From Hyphomicrobiaceae bacterium (lineage in GTDB: Bacteria; Pseudomonadota; Alphaproteobacteria; Rhizobiales; Hyphomicrobiaceae), in contig JACKJH010000002.1 in the NCBI GenBank assembly GCA_020638055.1, positions 496,001 to 560,000 on the forward strand: a stretch of DNA of 64,000 bases, read 5' to 3'. Of this stretch, positions 33,493-42,344 are shown piece after piece (positions within the stretch are counted from its first letter, which is position 1; each line of letters opens with the position of its first letter). The notes under the pieces are model-generated. The model saw only the letters and a list, made by a program, of their open reading frames with translations. It made no database searches and was not told the origin of the DNA. A program made the translations under genes and the position numbers.

Positions 33493-35088
33493 CTATATCG
33501 CCGACTGAGCCGCGGTGGTCTTCTGGCGCTTGACCATCAGCTTGTTGACAGCCGCAACATACGCGCGGGCCGATGCAACCAGTGTATCGGTATCGGCACC
33601 GCGCCCCGTAACGGCGCGGCCATCTTCGTCAAGACGCACCGACACCTCGGCCTGAGCGTCGGTCCCTTCGGTCACCGCATGCACCTGGTAAAGCGCCAGA
33701 CGCCCGTTATGCGGCATCAATTCCTTGATGGCATTGAAGGTTGCATCGACCGGCCCGTTCCCGGTCGCCTGGACCGTGTGCTGCTTGCCTTCAATGTCGA
33801 GTGTGAGGGTGGCGGCCTGCGGACCCATCGTGCCGGCAATCACCGTCAACGCCACGACCTTGGTGCGGTCGTGCATGTGGGCGATACCCTCATCTACAAG
33901 CGCTTCGATGTCCTCGTCATATACGTGCTTTTTGCGGTCGGCCAGCGCCTTGAACCGATTGAAGGCGTCCTCGAACTGGTTGTCGCCCAACTCGTAGCCC
34001 AGTTCCTTCAACTTGGAGCGGAAGGCATTGCGGCCGGAGTGCTTGCCCATCACCAATGAGGTTTTGCCAACACCAACAGATTCCGGCGTCATGATTTCAT
34101 AGGTCTGCGTATGCTTCAGCATACCGTCCTGATGAATGCCGCTCTCGTGCGCGAATGCATTCCTGCCAACGATCGCCTTGTTGTATTGCACCGGAAAATT
34201 GGTGACAGCCGAAACGAGGCGCGAGGCGCGCGCCAGCAGCGTCGTGTCGATCCCGCTGGCATAGGGCAGCACATCCTGGCGCGTTTTCATCGCCATCACG
34301 ATTTCTTCCAACGCCGCGTTGCCGGCTCGCTCACCGATGCCGTTGATCGTGCATTCGATCTGCCGTGCGCCAGCCTTCACACCAGCCAACGAGTTGGCAA
34401 CCGCCATGCCTAAGTCATTGTGGCAGTGGGTCGAAAAAATGGCCTTGTCGGAGTTGGGAACGCGCTCCCGCAGCATCGTTATCAGCGCGAAATATTCCTC
34501 CGGCACGGTGTAGCCGACGGTGTCGGGAATGTTGATCGTGGTCGCCCCGGCCTTGATCGCAGCCTCCACGCAGCGGCACAGATAGTCGTGCTCGGTGCGG
34601 GTGGCATCTTCAGCCGACCACTCGACGTCATCAACCCAGTTGCGCGCCCGCTGACACTGCCGTGTCACCAGTTCCAGAACCTCCTCGGGCTCCTTTTGCA
34701 ACTTGAACTTCATGTGCACGGGGGATGTGGAAATGAAGGTATGGATGCGTGGCTTCACCGCGTGCTTTACTGCCTCGCCTGCCCGATCGATATCCTTTTC
34801 ACCGGCCCGCGCCAGCCCCGCTACGCTTGCCCGCTTGACGCGCCTGGCGATCGCCGAGACAGCTTCGAAGTCACCCTCCGATGCGATTGGGAAACCTGCT
34901 TCGATAATATCGACGCCCATCTGGTCGAGGCAATCAGCCACTTCCAGCTTTTCCTCAAACGTCATCGTTGCGCCTGGACACTGCTCGCCATCGCGCAAGG
35001 TTGTATCAAAAATCAACACCCGATCTGCCTCACTGGGCACGATCTGCTCAGGGCCAGTATCACCTTGATGCCCGGTCTTGGTCGTCAT
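33493..35088 (-). CDS. leuA: 2-isopropylmalate synthase
   Basis: A 531-residue LeuA, which condenses acetyl-CoA with 2-oxoisovalerate in the first committed step of leucine synthesis. The catalytic domain begins FDTTLRDGEQCPG (about residues 28-40), has the metal-binding STHCHNDLGMAVANS and INGIGERAGN, and HESGIHQDG. A C-terminal LeuA regulatory domain (about residues 385-515) gives leucine feedback inhibition. Upstream lies a short leader frame with four adjacent Leu codons and a long hairpin (35161-35330), pointing to attenuation. Other leu genes are not in the window. Confidence 0.96.
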   Translation of the reverse strand: MTTKTGHQGDTGPEQIVPSEADRVLIFDTTLRDGEQCPGATMTFEEKLEVADCLDQMGVDIIEAGFPIASEGDFEAVSAIARRVKRASVAGLARAGEKDIDRAGEAVKHAVKPRIHTFISTSPVHMKFKLQKEPEEVLELVTRQCQRARNWVDDVEWSAEDATRTEHDYLCRCVEAAIKAGATTINIPDTVGYTVPEEYFALITMLRERVPNSDKAIFSTHCHNDLGMAVANSLAGVKAGARQIECTINGIGERAGNAALEEIVMAMKTRQDVLPYASGIDTTLLARASRLVSAVTNFPVQYNKAIVGRNAFAHESGIHQDGMLKHTQTYEIMTPESVGVGKTSLVMGKHSGRNAFRSKLKELGYELGDNQFEDAFNRFKALADRKKHVYDEDIEALVDEGIAHMHDRTKVVALTVIAGTMGPQAATLTLDIEGKQHTVQATGNGPVDATFNAIKELMPHNGRLALYQVHAVTEGTDAQAEVSVRLDEDGRAVTGRGADTDTLVASARAYVAAVNKLMVKRQKTTAAQSAI

Positions 35089-35160
35089 TGTCGTTCATCC
35101 TTGCCTTTGCCAGCATCGTTCGCGCGCTGGCCGCTAAACCCTCGGTCTCTTGACGTTATT

Positions 35161-35208
35161 CCCCTGAGCTTGCCCGTTTCGAAAAGCCGGGCCTGGTCAA
35201 CTCAGGGG
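35161..35208 (-). promoter_or_regulatory. Attenuator-like hairpin in the leuA leader
   Basis: Arms CCCCTGAG / CTCAGGGG enclose an inner GCCCG / CGGGC stem with a TTTCGAAA loop region. The stop codon of the leader peptide lies inside the first arm, so a ribosome reaching or stalling before the stop would control whether the hairpin forms. No T-run directly follows the outer stem; the inner stem region includes CGGCTTTTCG. Confidence 0.55.
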
Positions 35209-35330
35209 CCAATAAGGAGAAGGAGGGCCGGACGCTGAAACGCTCCTGGCAGTGCAAAGCGCCCCGGCAGACGTGCTGCGGGTGCCGAAATATCAAGTGA
35301 TGTCCAGCCGTTAGGGCTCATCATCGCCAT
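35202..35330 (-). CDS. Leucine-rich leader peptide of leuA
   Basis: A 42-codon frame upstream of leuA ending Ala-Leu-Leu-Leu-Leu-Ile-Gly-Pro-stop, with the Leu codons CTC CTT CTC CTT side by side. It can start at ATG 35330, 35324 or 35321; GGA lies 4 to 13 bases upstream of these. It ends inside the 5' arm of a strong hairpin, 113 bp before leuA. Runs of the regulated amino acid near the end of a short frame, next to a hairpin, are the hallmark of ribosome-mediated attenuation. The peptide itself probably has no function. Confidence 0.7.
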   Translation of the reverse strand: MAMMSPNGWTSLDISAPAARLPGRFALPGAFQRPALLLLIGP

Positions 35331-35486
35331 AGATCCAAGTCACTGCTTAACCATGCGCACGCGTTCACAGGGCATGTTGCGGGCCTTCAACCCGACAATA
35401 TAGTGCGCCAGTTAGCCGAATGGAGGGTTAATAGGCAAGCAGAAAGGCAAGCAACGCGCGCACGACCCCATTAAATCGTGAACATA

Positions 35487-36398
35487 TCAAACTGTGAGTT
35501 TGCCTTGCGCAATACGAACCGCATGGCCTCCGATGCGCACGATTGTCAACCCGCCGCCCTTAATCACAAGGGTCAGCACAATGTGGCTGGGCCGGCCCAT
35601 CTCGTAGCCCTGCTCCACGATCCGCTTGTGGGTACCATCAGGGTAATCATCAAAAGCGAAAGCAGCAGCGGCAAAACCAACCGCTGCCGAGCCCGTCGCG
35701 GGGTCTTCTGGAACTCCTACGTCGGGCGCAAACATGCGCGCATGAAACGCACTGGTCGTGTGAACGCATTGGCGGGTGTATGTATAAACGCCCATGCAGT
35801 CGAGCGGCGTAATCAACTTTTGCCACTCCGACATATTGAGACGAATACGGCTGATCGCATCCAGGCTTGCAACCGGCACATGCAAGCAGGTGGGGCCCGC
35901 GCCAATCAGCATGGGCTCGTGGTTTTCAAACCCAATCTCGCGGGGCAGCAACCCAAGAACAGACGCTATGCGTTCATTGACTGGCGGGTCACCCAGGATT
36001 TCGGGAAGCCGGGGCGCGTCGAATTCGGCAAATGGCGCCCGCTCCGATTTCGCTCTCACTCCAACGCGCACCGTACCGATGCTCTCTTCCAGAGCTATGA
36101 TCGCATCGCGCTCGCCATTGACGGAAGGAGAGCGAATGTCCGCCAATAGCACAGCCGTCCCCACGGTCGGATGGCCTGCGAAAGGCAATTCACGGTCCGG
36201 TGTAAAGATTCGTACACGCGCGGAGTGCATCTCGTTTTCCGGCGGCAGAACAAACACAGTCTCGGAAAGATTAAGTTCCTTGGCTATAGACTGCATGGTC
36301 GCCGACTTGAGACCTTCCGCATCGAGCACGACTGCCAGCGGGTTGCCGCTGTAGCGCTTGTCGGTAAAGACATCGAGAATGTAATAGTCGAATTGCAT
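35487..36398 (-). CDS. PhzF family isomerase/epimerase-like protein
   Basis: A 303-residue PhzF-fold protein (two similar hotdog-like halves). It opens FDYYILDVFTDKRYSGNPLAVV, has the catalytic Glu in LNLSETVFV, a FAGHPTVGTA loop and the second-half signature EDPATGSAAVGFAA. PhzF enzymes isomerise small carboxylic acids, and most genomic members have no known substrate; there are no phenazine genes here, so phenazine synthesis is not implied. It stands alone between leuA and a repeat element. Length is normal. The gap upstream of it (36399-36628) has no credible gene. Confidence 0.9.
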   Translation of the reverse strand: MQFDYYILDVFTDKRYSGNPLAVVLDAEGLKSATMQSIAKELNLSETVFVLPPENEMHSARVRIFTPDRELPFAGHPTVGTAVLLADIRSPSVNGERDAIIALEESIGTVRVGVRAKSERAPFAEFDAPRLPEILGDPPVNERIASVLGLLPREIGFENHEPMLIGAGPTCLHVPVASLDAISRIRLNMSEWQKLITPLDCMGVYTYTRQCVHTTSAFHARMFAPDVGVPEDPATGSAAVGFAAAAFAFDDYPDGTHKRIVEQGYEMGRPSHIVLTLVIKGGGLTIVRIGGHAVRIAQGKLTV

Positions 36399-36628
36399 CT
36401 GCCTGCCCTATAGCGTTTCGCGGCGGCAATTTGCATGAAAGGTGCCCCTCCTCCAAGCCCGAAAGGCGGAACGACGCTGAAATTGCCAACAGCGCGTGAA
36501 GATTGGCACATGGCTTCGCGGAGCTGCTGGACCAACAGCAAAACAGACACATATTTATCCGGCGTAGACGCCACATCCGGCATCGGTCGCTTTGGTGAGC
36601 GGACAAAGCTACAGCGCACGGCGCTCTT

Positions 36629-36896
36629 GCCCGCCTTTCTCACGATGGTATGGCCGGCACGGAGGTGAAAATGATGACAGGCCAGGAGAGCCGTGTCGTT
36701 CGATGTGGGACATCGGGCAAACGGCGCGACACAGACTGTCATAATTTGCACCCAGCCCTGCGGGTCGCGCTGGCGCGGCCGACCGCTGCGTCGGGCGGCT
36801 CAACCGTAGACCACCGCTACGCTTTTCGCCGCCCTCCTTGCGGGTCGATCTCGCGTCAGCACGATGACGGCCGTGCCCTCGTGAGAAAGGCGGGCT
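36629..36896 (+). repeat. 268-bp element H with inverted ends, copy 1
   Basis: Perfect 17-bp inverted ends (GCCCGCCTTTCTCACGA and its complement) bound a 268-bp GC-rich element that recurs at 58834-59102 with about 95% identity. An 82-codon frame from ATG 36650 is open in both copies, but the 11 differences fall 3, 4 and 4 at codon positions 1, 2 and 3, which argues against coding. No transposase is nearby. It may be a MITE-like element or a structured RNA gene. No direct target repeat is obvious. Confidence 0.8.
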
Positions 36897-36971
36897 AAGG
36901 CCCGGCTGCCAATCGGCTACCGGGCCTCACGTTATTCAAAGCAGCAAGTCAAAAAAACGATCACCGCCAGA

Positions 36972-37715
36972 TCAGTTCAGCTTCGGTTTCTCCGCATCGC
37001 TGTTGCCCTTGTCCTTGGCTTTGGCGATCTCTTCGCGCTCGTTATACCGCATCAAATGAAAGCGCTGGAAGTTGCGATCCGTCTCGTAGACTTTCGTGCG
37101 CACCCACGTGAACATATCGTAAAACGTGCCAGGCCCGATCCCCAGGTTCATACGTACCACTTCCAGCGGCGCTCCCCACTGGCCTTTGAGGTCGTCGATG
37201 TTGTCCTTGAAAAAGACAACCGTAGGCGTGAACATGATACCCCAGCGCTCTGCGAGCTTCTTTTCCGTCAGCTTGGTCCCGTCGAAATCAGTCACCTCGC
37301 GTGAGCCCCACATGTCGAACTGGATTACCTCGAAGTTCTGCCGGACATAGTCGTTTATATAGCGCTTCTTCAGCACCTCGGTATGCATCTTCACGCAGTA
37401 GATGCAGCCACGTTGCTCAAACACGATGGCCAGGCGCTTGCCCTTGGCTTTGGCGTCGGCAAAATCTTCTTGTAGGTCAAAGAACGAATTTACGAACCAC
37501 TTCTGGTGGTAAATGCCATCGTCACCCTTTTCCGGAACGACGGCGGGTTCTTCCGCGCCGATGGCGGGCGGCATTGGTGGTGCGCCTTCGGTGGCACCTG
37601 CAGGAGCGCTGAGGAACACAACCGACACCTGCAACGCAACCAACCCAGCGATGAGAGCGCAAACGCCCCGAGATTGGGGCCAAAACTTCGAACCAGCAGC
37701 ACCGATGGTTTTCAT
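36972..37715 (-). CDS. SoxW-like periplasmic thioredoxin
   Basis: A 247-residue thioredoxin-fold protein. An N-terminal signal or anchor segment (GVCALIAGLVALQVSVVFL) precedes a Pro-rich stretch and the redox motif RGCIYCVKMH (CxxC about residue 104), with the cis-Pro in GIMFTPTVVFF. It resembles SoxW, a periplasmic thioredoxin that reduces partners in thiosulfate oxidation, but no sox genes are in the window, so a general disulfide-reducing role is likelier. The start is ATG 37715 with AAGGGC upstream. It lies upstream of a TSUP permease on the same strand, beyond repeats. Confidence 0.8.
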   Translation of the reverse strand: MKTIGAAGSKFWPQSRGVCALIAGLVALQVSVVFLSAPAGATEGAPPMPPAIGAEEPAVVPEKGDDGIYHQKWFVNSFFDLQEDFADAKAKGKRLAIVFEQRGCIYCVKMHTEVLKKRYINDYVRQNFEVIQFDMWGSREVTDFDGTKLTEKKLAERWGIMFTPTVVFFKDNIDDLKGQWGAPLEVVRMNLGIGPGTFYDMFTWVRTKVYETDRNFQRFHLMRYNEREEIAKAKDKGNSDAEKPKLN

Positions 37716-37826
37716 TGCCAAGCCCTTGATTGTTTACACAGCGGCAGCGTATCGCAACTTTTGCCCATTCGCCAAGTTGCGCAACGCCCCCACGCTCACG
37801 AACCCGTGAGTGCTAGGATCGGGACC

Positions 37827-37993
37827 CTAGAGCGCATTGCGATCCGATGGAATCGGATTGGCGCTCTTGCTTCTTGTTTGGTCGCATTTTCTGCGACGAA
37901 CCGGTGTCCACTTCGTCGGGAAATGCTCTAGCTTCTTGTTTGGTCGCATTTTCTTCGACGAACCGGTATCCACTTCGTCGGAAAATGCTCTAG
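37827..37993 (+). repeat. Repeat A copy 4 followed by tandem B copies
   Basis: Module A (37827-37868, CTAGAGCGC ... GCGCTCT) is followed by two direct B units of 62 bp (37869-37930 and 37931-37992) that differ at three positions. Each B has GCATTTTC / GAAAATGC-type arms and ends CTCTAG. The last TAG, read on the minus strand, is the stop codon of the TSUP permease gene. The tandem B pair shows that module B can be gained or duplicated on its own. Confidence 0.88.
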
Positions 37994-38832
37994 GATCCCG
38001 ACATTAGAATTGAGGCAAAACGAGCAACGATTACACATAGAAACAAGGCAAACGCCTGCTCCAGACGCCGTTTGGGTATGCCATGCGCCAAACGCACGCC
38101 AATCGGCGCCATCAGCACACTCATTGGGATTATAAGCGCTGCACCCAGCACACTGACGTAACCCAACGAGAAGGGTAGCGTGCCCTCGACGCCCCAGCCA
38201 GCCCACGCAAAGCCAATTGCACCAGGTATCGATATCAGCGGGCCGAAGCCCGACGACGTAGCGACCGCCTGCAATACTGAACGCCCATATAAAGTCATGA
38301 AGGCAACGATAAAGGCTGCGCCGCCAATCGAAATCAGCACGGACACATAGCCCACGAAAAAGGCATAAACCTCCACCGCACGGCTCTTGGGGATTTGTGA
38401 ACCCAGTCGCCAACTGTCACGACCAAACCAGAGCTTTGCCGCCATAACCGTCCCGAACACAACCCAGAACCATTTTAGCGCCGTGCTCGACACATAGCTG
38501 GCTGTAACAATTCCCAGTACGACGCCAAGCACCACCCAGGGGCCCATCCGCTTGACCAGCGCCACATCAACCGCCCCCTTCGCCTTGTGAGCGGAAAATG
38601 ACCTCAGCGAAGTTGGAACAATGACAGCAAGTGATGTGGCCAAAGCCATGTGCATGCGAATGGCAGGATCAACACCCAATGCCGTGAACGTCTCATAAAG
38701 GACCGGAACGAGAATGCCGCCGCCACCGATGCCGAGCAGGCCCGACATGATCCCGACCAACGCGCCAGCCAAAACCAGCGCACCCACAAGAACTGCCAGG
38801 CTGCTTCCCGATATCGCGAACTCGGTGCCCAT
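37990..38832 (-). CDS. TSUP family permease (TauE/SafE-like)
   Basis: A 280-residue inner-membrane protein with about eight helices and two related halves. The first begins with the family loop MSGLLGIGGGGILVPVLY, and the second has the matching SIGGAAFIVAFMTLYG. TSUP proteins export sulfite, sulfoacetate or similar anions; the substrate cannot be read here, although the SoxW-like gene nearby fits sulfur metabolism. The start is ATG 38832; a longer frame to 38940 adds a charged, non-membrane stretch without a ribosome site. The amber stop lies in the end of repeat B. Confidence 0.88.
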   Translation of the reverse strand: MGTEFAISGSSLAVLVGALVLAGALVGIMSGLLGIGGGGILVPVLYETFTALGVDPAIRMHMALATSLAVIVPTSLRSFSAHKAKGAVDVALVKRMGPWVVLGVVLGIVTASYVSSTALKWFWVVFGTVMAAKLWFGRDSWRLGSQIPKSRAVEVYAFFVGYVSVLISIGGAAFIVAFMTLYGRSVLQAVATSSGFGPLISIPGAIGFAWAGWGVEGTLPFSLGYVSVLGAALIIPMSVLMAPIGVRLAHGIPKRRLEQAFALFLCVIVARFASILMSGS

Positions 38833-38994
38833 GTTGTTTTTCTTCTTTTTATGGCGTGCCCGTCGCAATCCCCGAACCCGCACGTGTCTGTCTGGGAAAG
38901 TTGCGCCAAGCCGCGCCAGTTGATGATCGTGCGGCAGCAAGTAGCGTTAAGGCTCAAACCTGATCCTGGTCAATAAGCGCTGAATAAAGGTTCC

Positions 38995-39067
38995 TAGTGG
39001 CCTGTCGCGCCAAAATTGAAACATAGCCGCAACCGCATACAATTTTGGCGCGACATGAAGGCCACTA
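38995..39067 (-). repeat. Palindromic repeat G, copy 2
   Basis: TAGTGGCC...GGCCACTA, 73 bp, inverted relative to copy 1 at 5717-5788. The stems agree closely and the loop differs most. It is linked to repeat F copy 2 by the same 15-bp spacer as in copy 1, reverse-complemented, so F and G moved or spread as a pair. Confidence 0.85.
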
Positions 39068-39082
39068 GCAAAATCATTGGCT

Positions 39083-39159
39083 TAGTGTGGCGTTTATCGC
39101 GCCTTAGTTGATACCCAGCGTGCCGCAAAATCGATCAACTAAGGCGCGACGCCACACTA
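39083..39159 (-). repeat. Palindromic repeat F, copy 2
   Basis: TAGTGTGGCG...CGCCACACTA, 77 bp; about three differences from copy 1 at 5625-5701. Its outer end overlaps the last codons of dusA, so the dusA frame runs about 25 bases into the element and stops at its internal TGA (39135-39137). Confidence 0.87.
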
Positions 39160-40193
39160 GCTCGCGACACTCCGACAACTGATGCACCTTCCGCAATGGC
39201 CAGAGCCTCGCGCAGAACCTCGGCACCGGCATCTGCTCCCGTACCGTGTTGGCTGAGGTGCCGACGGAAGGCGCGCGCACGCGGGCGGCCATGATAAAGC
39301 CCCAGCATGTGACGGGCGACGTTGTGAAGACGCCCGCCCTTGGCGACATGCTCTTCAACGTAGGGCAGAATTGCGGAAACTGCTTCAGCTCTGGTGTTTG
39401 GGTTGCCAGTATCGCCAAAAAATAGGTGGTCCACCTGCGCGAGGATATAAGGCGTCTGATAAGCGGCGCGACCTAACATCACGCCATCGACATGGGCCAG
39501 ATGGGCCTGCGCTTCATCAAGAGAAGCAATGCCTCCGTTTATGACGATGGTCAGCTCAGGGCGCGCCGCCTTCAGGCGATACACCCGTTGATAGTCGAGC
39601 GGTGGAACGTCGCGATTTTCCTTGGGCGACAACCCGTCCAGCCAAGCCTTGCGGGCGTGGACGATAAACACATCGCAGCCGGCATTGGCCACGATGTCTA
39701 TGAAGTTCTGGAAATCGGTCTCACTATCCTGATCGTCAATGCCAATACGGCATTTGACCGTGACAGGCACATCCACCGCCTTGCGCATTGCGCTGACACA
39801 CGCACCAACCAGCGTTGGTTCTGCCATGAGGCAAGCACCAAACCGTCCATTCTGCACGCGATCGGAGGGACAACCGACGTTGAGATTGATCTCATCGTAA
39901 CAGAAATCTTCCCCAATTTTTGCGGCCGCCGCCAGCCGCGTCGGATCGGATCCTCCCAGTTGCAGCGCGATTGGATGCTCTTGCATCGCGAACCCCAACA
40001 GCCGGGCGCGGTCGCCATGCAGCACCGCCTCCGCAGTCACCATTTCGGTGTAAAGCCGCGCCCGCCGCGTCAACTGGCGATGGAACATCCGGCAGTGCCT
40101 GTCCGTCCAATCCATCATGGGAGCGACGGAAACTGTGTGGTCAGCAGGGTGTGGCACGCAGATGCCTTTTGGTTGAGGTAGACATGGAGCCAC
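39135..40193 (-). CDS. dusA: tRNA-dihydrouridine synthase A
   Basis: A 352-residue flavoenzyme that reduces U20 and neighbours in tRNA. Motifs: SVAPMMDWTDRHCRMF (FMN site), LQLGGSDP, the catalytic Cys in NLNVGCPSDRVQNGRFGACLM, and VINGGI. The start is GTG 40193. The last eight or so codons are repeat F sequence: the frame enters the element and uses its TGA, so the C-terminus (Ala-Ser-Val-Ala-Ser-Arg-Leu-Ser) is not native DusA sequence. The enzyme is likely still active since the change is confined to the tail. Confidence 0.94.
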   Translation of the reverse strand: MAPCLPQPKGICVPHPADHTVSVAPMMDWTDRHCRMFHRQLTRRARLYTEMVTAEAVLHGDRARLLGFAMQEHPIALQLGGSDPTRLAAAAKIGEDFCYDEINLNVGCPSDRVQNGRFGACLMAEPTLVGACVSAMRKAVDVPVTVKCRIGIDDQDSETDFQNFIDIVANAGCDVFIVHARKAWLDGLSPKENRDVPPLDYQRVYRLKAARPELTIVINGGIASLDEAQAHLAHVDGVMLGRAAYQTPYILAQVDHLFFGDTGNPNTRAEAVSAILPYVEEHVAKGGRLHNVARHMLGLYHGRPRARAFRRHLSQHGTGADAGAEVLREALAIAEGASVVGVSRASVASRLS

Positions 40194-40415
40194 GATGCCA
40201 GGTCGCCAATTTGCGGCTGCCGCTTTCGTCGTCGCCCGGCTATATGAAGCCTACACGCCAATGACACAACCGTTCACGGTCGACGCCAGCTATGGAATAA
40301 CCTGCAAAGATTTGTTTGCAGGGTTCTGACCGAAACACGAAGGTTTGGTGGCGCCCGGCCTCGACTGGCCTGCTCCGGAAACTGGCCTGCTCCGGACGCC
40401 ATACATGCAGGTGCG

Positions 40416-40826
40416 TTATTCCTGCTTGGCAGTAAGCCGCCTGAGAAGTTGAGCTAAAACCGCAAGTTCCACCGGTTTGGATAGAGCCTCAACATCGCGC
40501 AATCCAGAAATCGATGCAACGGATTTGCAAAGTCTGATCGTCTCTTCCCGATGCCCGCTAACAAGTACCAGTTGCACTTCGATCTTTTCAGCACGAGCGA
40601 ATTCGCCGAGCCATTGCGCGAGTTGCAACCCGCTCAACCCGGGCATATCGATGTCCATGATCACGATTGGGGCCGCAGTTTCCTGCATGCGCTCCTTGAA
40701 CAAGCTTGGATCGGTCAACAAGGCCGCACGCAAACCACAGCCTTCAGCAACGTCACCGACAAACTTGGTAAAGGCCTCGTTGTCGTCAATAACTAGGATA
40801 TCAACCTGCTTTTGACCAACCACCAC
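40416..40826 (-). CDS. Stand-alone response regulator receiver
   Basis: A 136-residue CheY-like receiver with no output domain: acidic pair in ILVIDDNEA, phospho-acceptor Asp58 in VIMDIDMPG, Ser in VLVSGHRE and Lys in ALSKPVE. It starts at GTG 40826, preceded by GGAAGGA; the frame to TTG 40847 is less likely. It is divergent from an HTH regulator gene. With three hybrid kinases nearby, it could be a phosphorelay intermediate or adaptor; no partner is shown by the sequence. Confidence 0.88.
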   Translation of the reverse strand: MVVGQKQVDILVIDDNEAFTKFVGDVAEGCGLRAALLTDPSLFKERMQETAAPIVIMDIDMPGLSGLQLAQWLGEFARAEKIEVQLVLVSGHREETIRLCKSVASISGLRDVEALSKPVELAVLAQLLRRLTAKQE

Positions 40827-41091
40827 CGTGTATCCTTCCGTGCGCAAGCAGCCGTCCGTTTCAAGCCCAATCCAGCCACAACACCATTTTGCCAGCTTAG
40901 GGATACAAGACAGCTTCCAAGAAGGCCGAGGCGGAAATACGCCTTGAATGCCACCTTATCCATTACTGCCTATCGCAAGTTTGCGCAACCCCGGCCAAAT
41001 CTGAGAAAGTCCCAGGACAGCCGCAAGCCGTTATACTTTGCGCCGTTCCTGAAGATTTCGATTCGAGCTTGGAGCTCGCCGGTGACCGATC

Positions 41092-41856
41092 ATGGCCGAC
41101 GCCACAGATGCCTTCACGCGTTTCAAGACGCATTTCACTGACACCCTGCGGGAGTTATGTACGACAGCGGGATCTGTCAACAAGGTTTGTCGTGACCTGG
41201 GCATAAATAGACAACAATTTTCCAAATACCTCGCTGGATCAAACTTGCCTTCAGCTCATATGATTCAACGTTTGGTACTCTACTTCAATGTCGACCCAGG
41301 CGTCTTTTTCTTGACCGACATTGGAAAAAAAAGACGCAAGAACTATGTCAGCAAGGCCGACGTCACCGCACCCGATCTGACAGGTGGCTATTATCTAGAA
41401 CATACATTTTTGAAGAACCAGAGAAACTCAGGCGTTTTAGTTGGATTGTGGCGGTTCGAGCAGCTTGATCATTTCATGGAATGCAGCGCCGAACTTCCAC
41501 ATTATCCAGAAAACCGGGAGGCAGCCTTTGATAGCTTCCAAGGCAAAGTAAAAATCTTTGGAAAACAGTTTTCATTAACAGCCGAGTGCCCTGAGACAGG
41601 CGATGCGGTTCTTTTAGGAATGTCACGGCTCGCCTTCGCGCCGCAGGATTTGCTTGGATTGCGGGTTACCACGCGAGGTGGCAGCGAACGCCTTTCGTGC
41701 GCCCCCAGCCTTTTGCGCTATATTGGTAGCGAGATTGAGGTGGCGGACGTTCTTGGCGGAGAGTGTGGGATTTTCTCCGAAGATTCGCTCGGCGAACGCT
41801 CAGCGGCTGCACTAAGCACGCTCAAAAATCATGCAGACTCGATGGGTGCAAACTAG
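41092..41856 (+). CDS. HTH (XRE-like) transcriptional regulator
   Basis: A 254-residue protein. An N-terminal helix-turn-helix (about residues 20-62: AGSVNKVCRDLGINRQQFSK then LPSAHMIQRLVLYF) recalls Cro/C1-type regulators. The remaining 190 residues form an unidentified beta-rich domain, with YYLEHTF and VLVGLWRFEQ segments and an SRLAFAPQDLLGLR stretch, probably a sensory or oligomerisation domain. It is divergent from the orphan receiver with 265 bp between. Its target and ligand are unknown. Stop is TAG but no repeat abuts it. Confidence 0.75.
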   Translation: MADATDAFTRFKTHFTDTLRELCTTAGSVNKVCRDLGINRQQFSKYLAGSNLPSAHMIQRLVLYFNVDPGVFFLTDIGKKRRKNYVSKADVTAPDLTGGYYLEHTFLKNQRNSGVLVGLWRFEQLDHFMECSAELPHYPENREAAFDSFQGKVKIFGKQFSLTAECPETGDAVLLGMSRLAFAPQDLLGLRVTTRGGSERLSCAPSLLRYIGSEIEVADVLGGECGIFSEDSLGERSAAALSTLKNHADSMGAN

Positions 41857-41980
41857 TTTGCGTACTCAGTGCTTGCATTGCCTGACGCCGGTAAAACAAT
41901 AACTCGAACAATGTTCGGCTTTTTGTTGCAACGCTTGTCGAAAGGCTCGTTGAACGAGCACAATTTGATCCAACACAATT

Positions 41981-42087
41981 CTAGATCGCGTTCACTTTTC
42001 ACGGAATCGCGAACGCGATCTATTTTCTTTTATTTTGAGCATGTTCTTCACGCCGAACCGCGTACACTTCGGCTGAACATGCTCTAG
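41981..42087 (+). repeat. Two-hairpin repeat C, copy 1
   Basis: From CTAG to CTAG, 107 bp. First hairpin: arms AGATCGCG / CGCGATCT around TTCACTTTTCACGGAAT. A TATTTTCTTTTATTTT spacer follows. Second hairpin: arms GAGCATGTTC / GAACATGCTC around CACGCCGAACCGCGTACACTTCGG. Nearly identical to 49597-49703. The layout mirrors the A+B element, with compensating stem changes. The rest of the 41857-42483 gap holds promoters and an unconvincing short frame. Confidence 0.88.
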
Positions 42088-42344
42088 CCTGATTTATTCA
42101 CGATGGCAGGGAGAAATGGGTGATGGGTGGCAACCAACCGGTTTTTCGCGCTACTTCTGTTTTTTCTCGCGTCACCAATACATTACAGCCTACTGAATGC
42201 ATATAAGTTGTCACCCCTCGCAAAAGTGCGTATGGCATTTGCAGATCACAGAAATTGCTAAATTTTTGCTGTCCGGACTAATATTTGGGTAGGCAATAAA
42301 AGGTCTACTAAAGGCAACTTTGGCAGGCCAACCATGAATACCGT

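Noticed and set aside
35487..36398. A phenazine biosynthesis function for the PhzF-like gene.
   Set aside because: No other phenazine gene is present, and PhzF-fold proteins are widespread with diverse or unknown substrates.
36650..36898. An 82-codon frame in element H copy 1 (and the matching frame at 58856-59104).
   Set aside because: The differences between the copies are spread evenly over codon positions and mostly change residues, the composition is not protein-like and no ribosome site was found.
36972..38832. A sox-type thiosulfate oxidation locus from the SoxW-like and TSUP genes.
   Set aside because: No soxXYZABCD genes occur in the window, and repeats separate the two genes; only a loose sulfur link remains.
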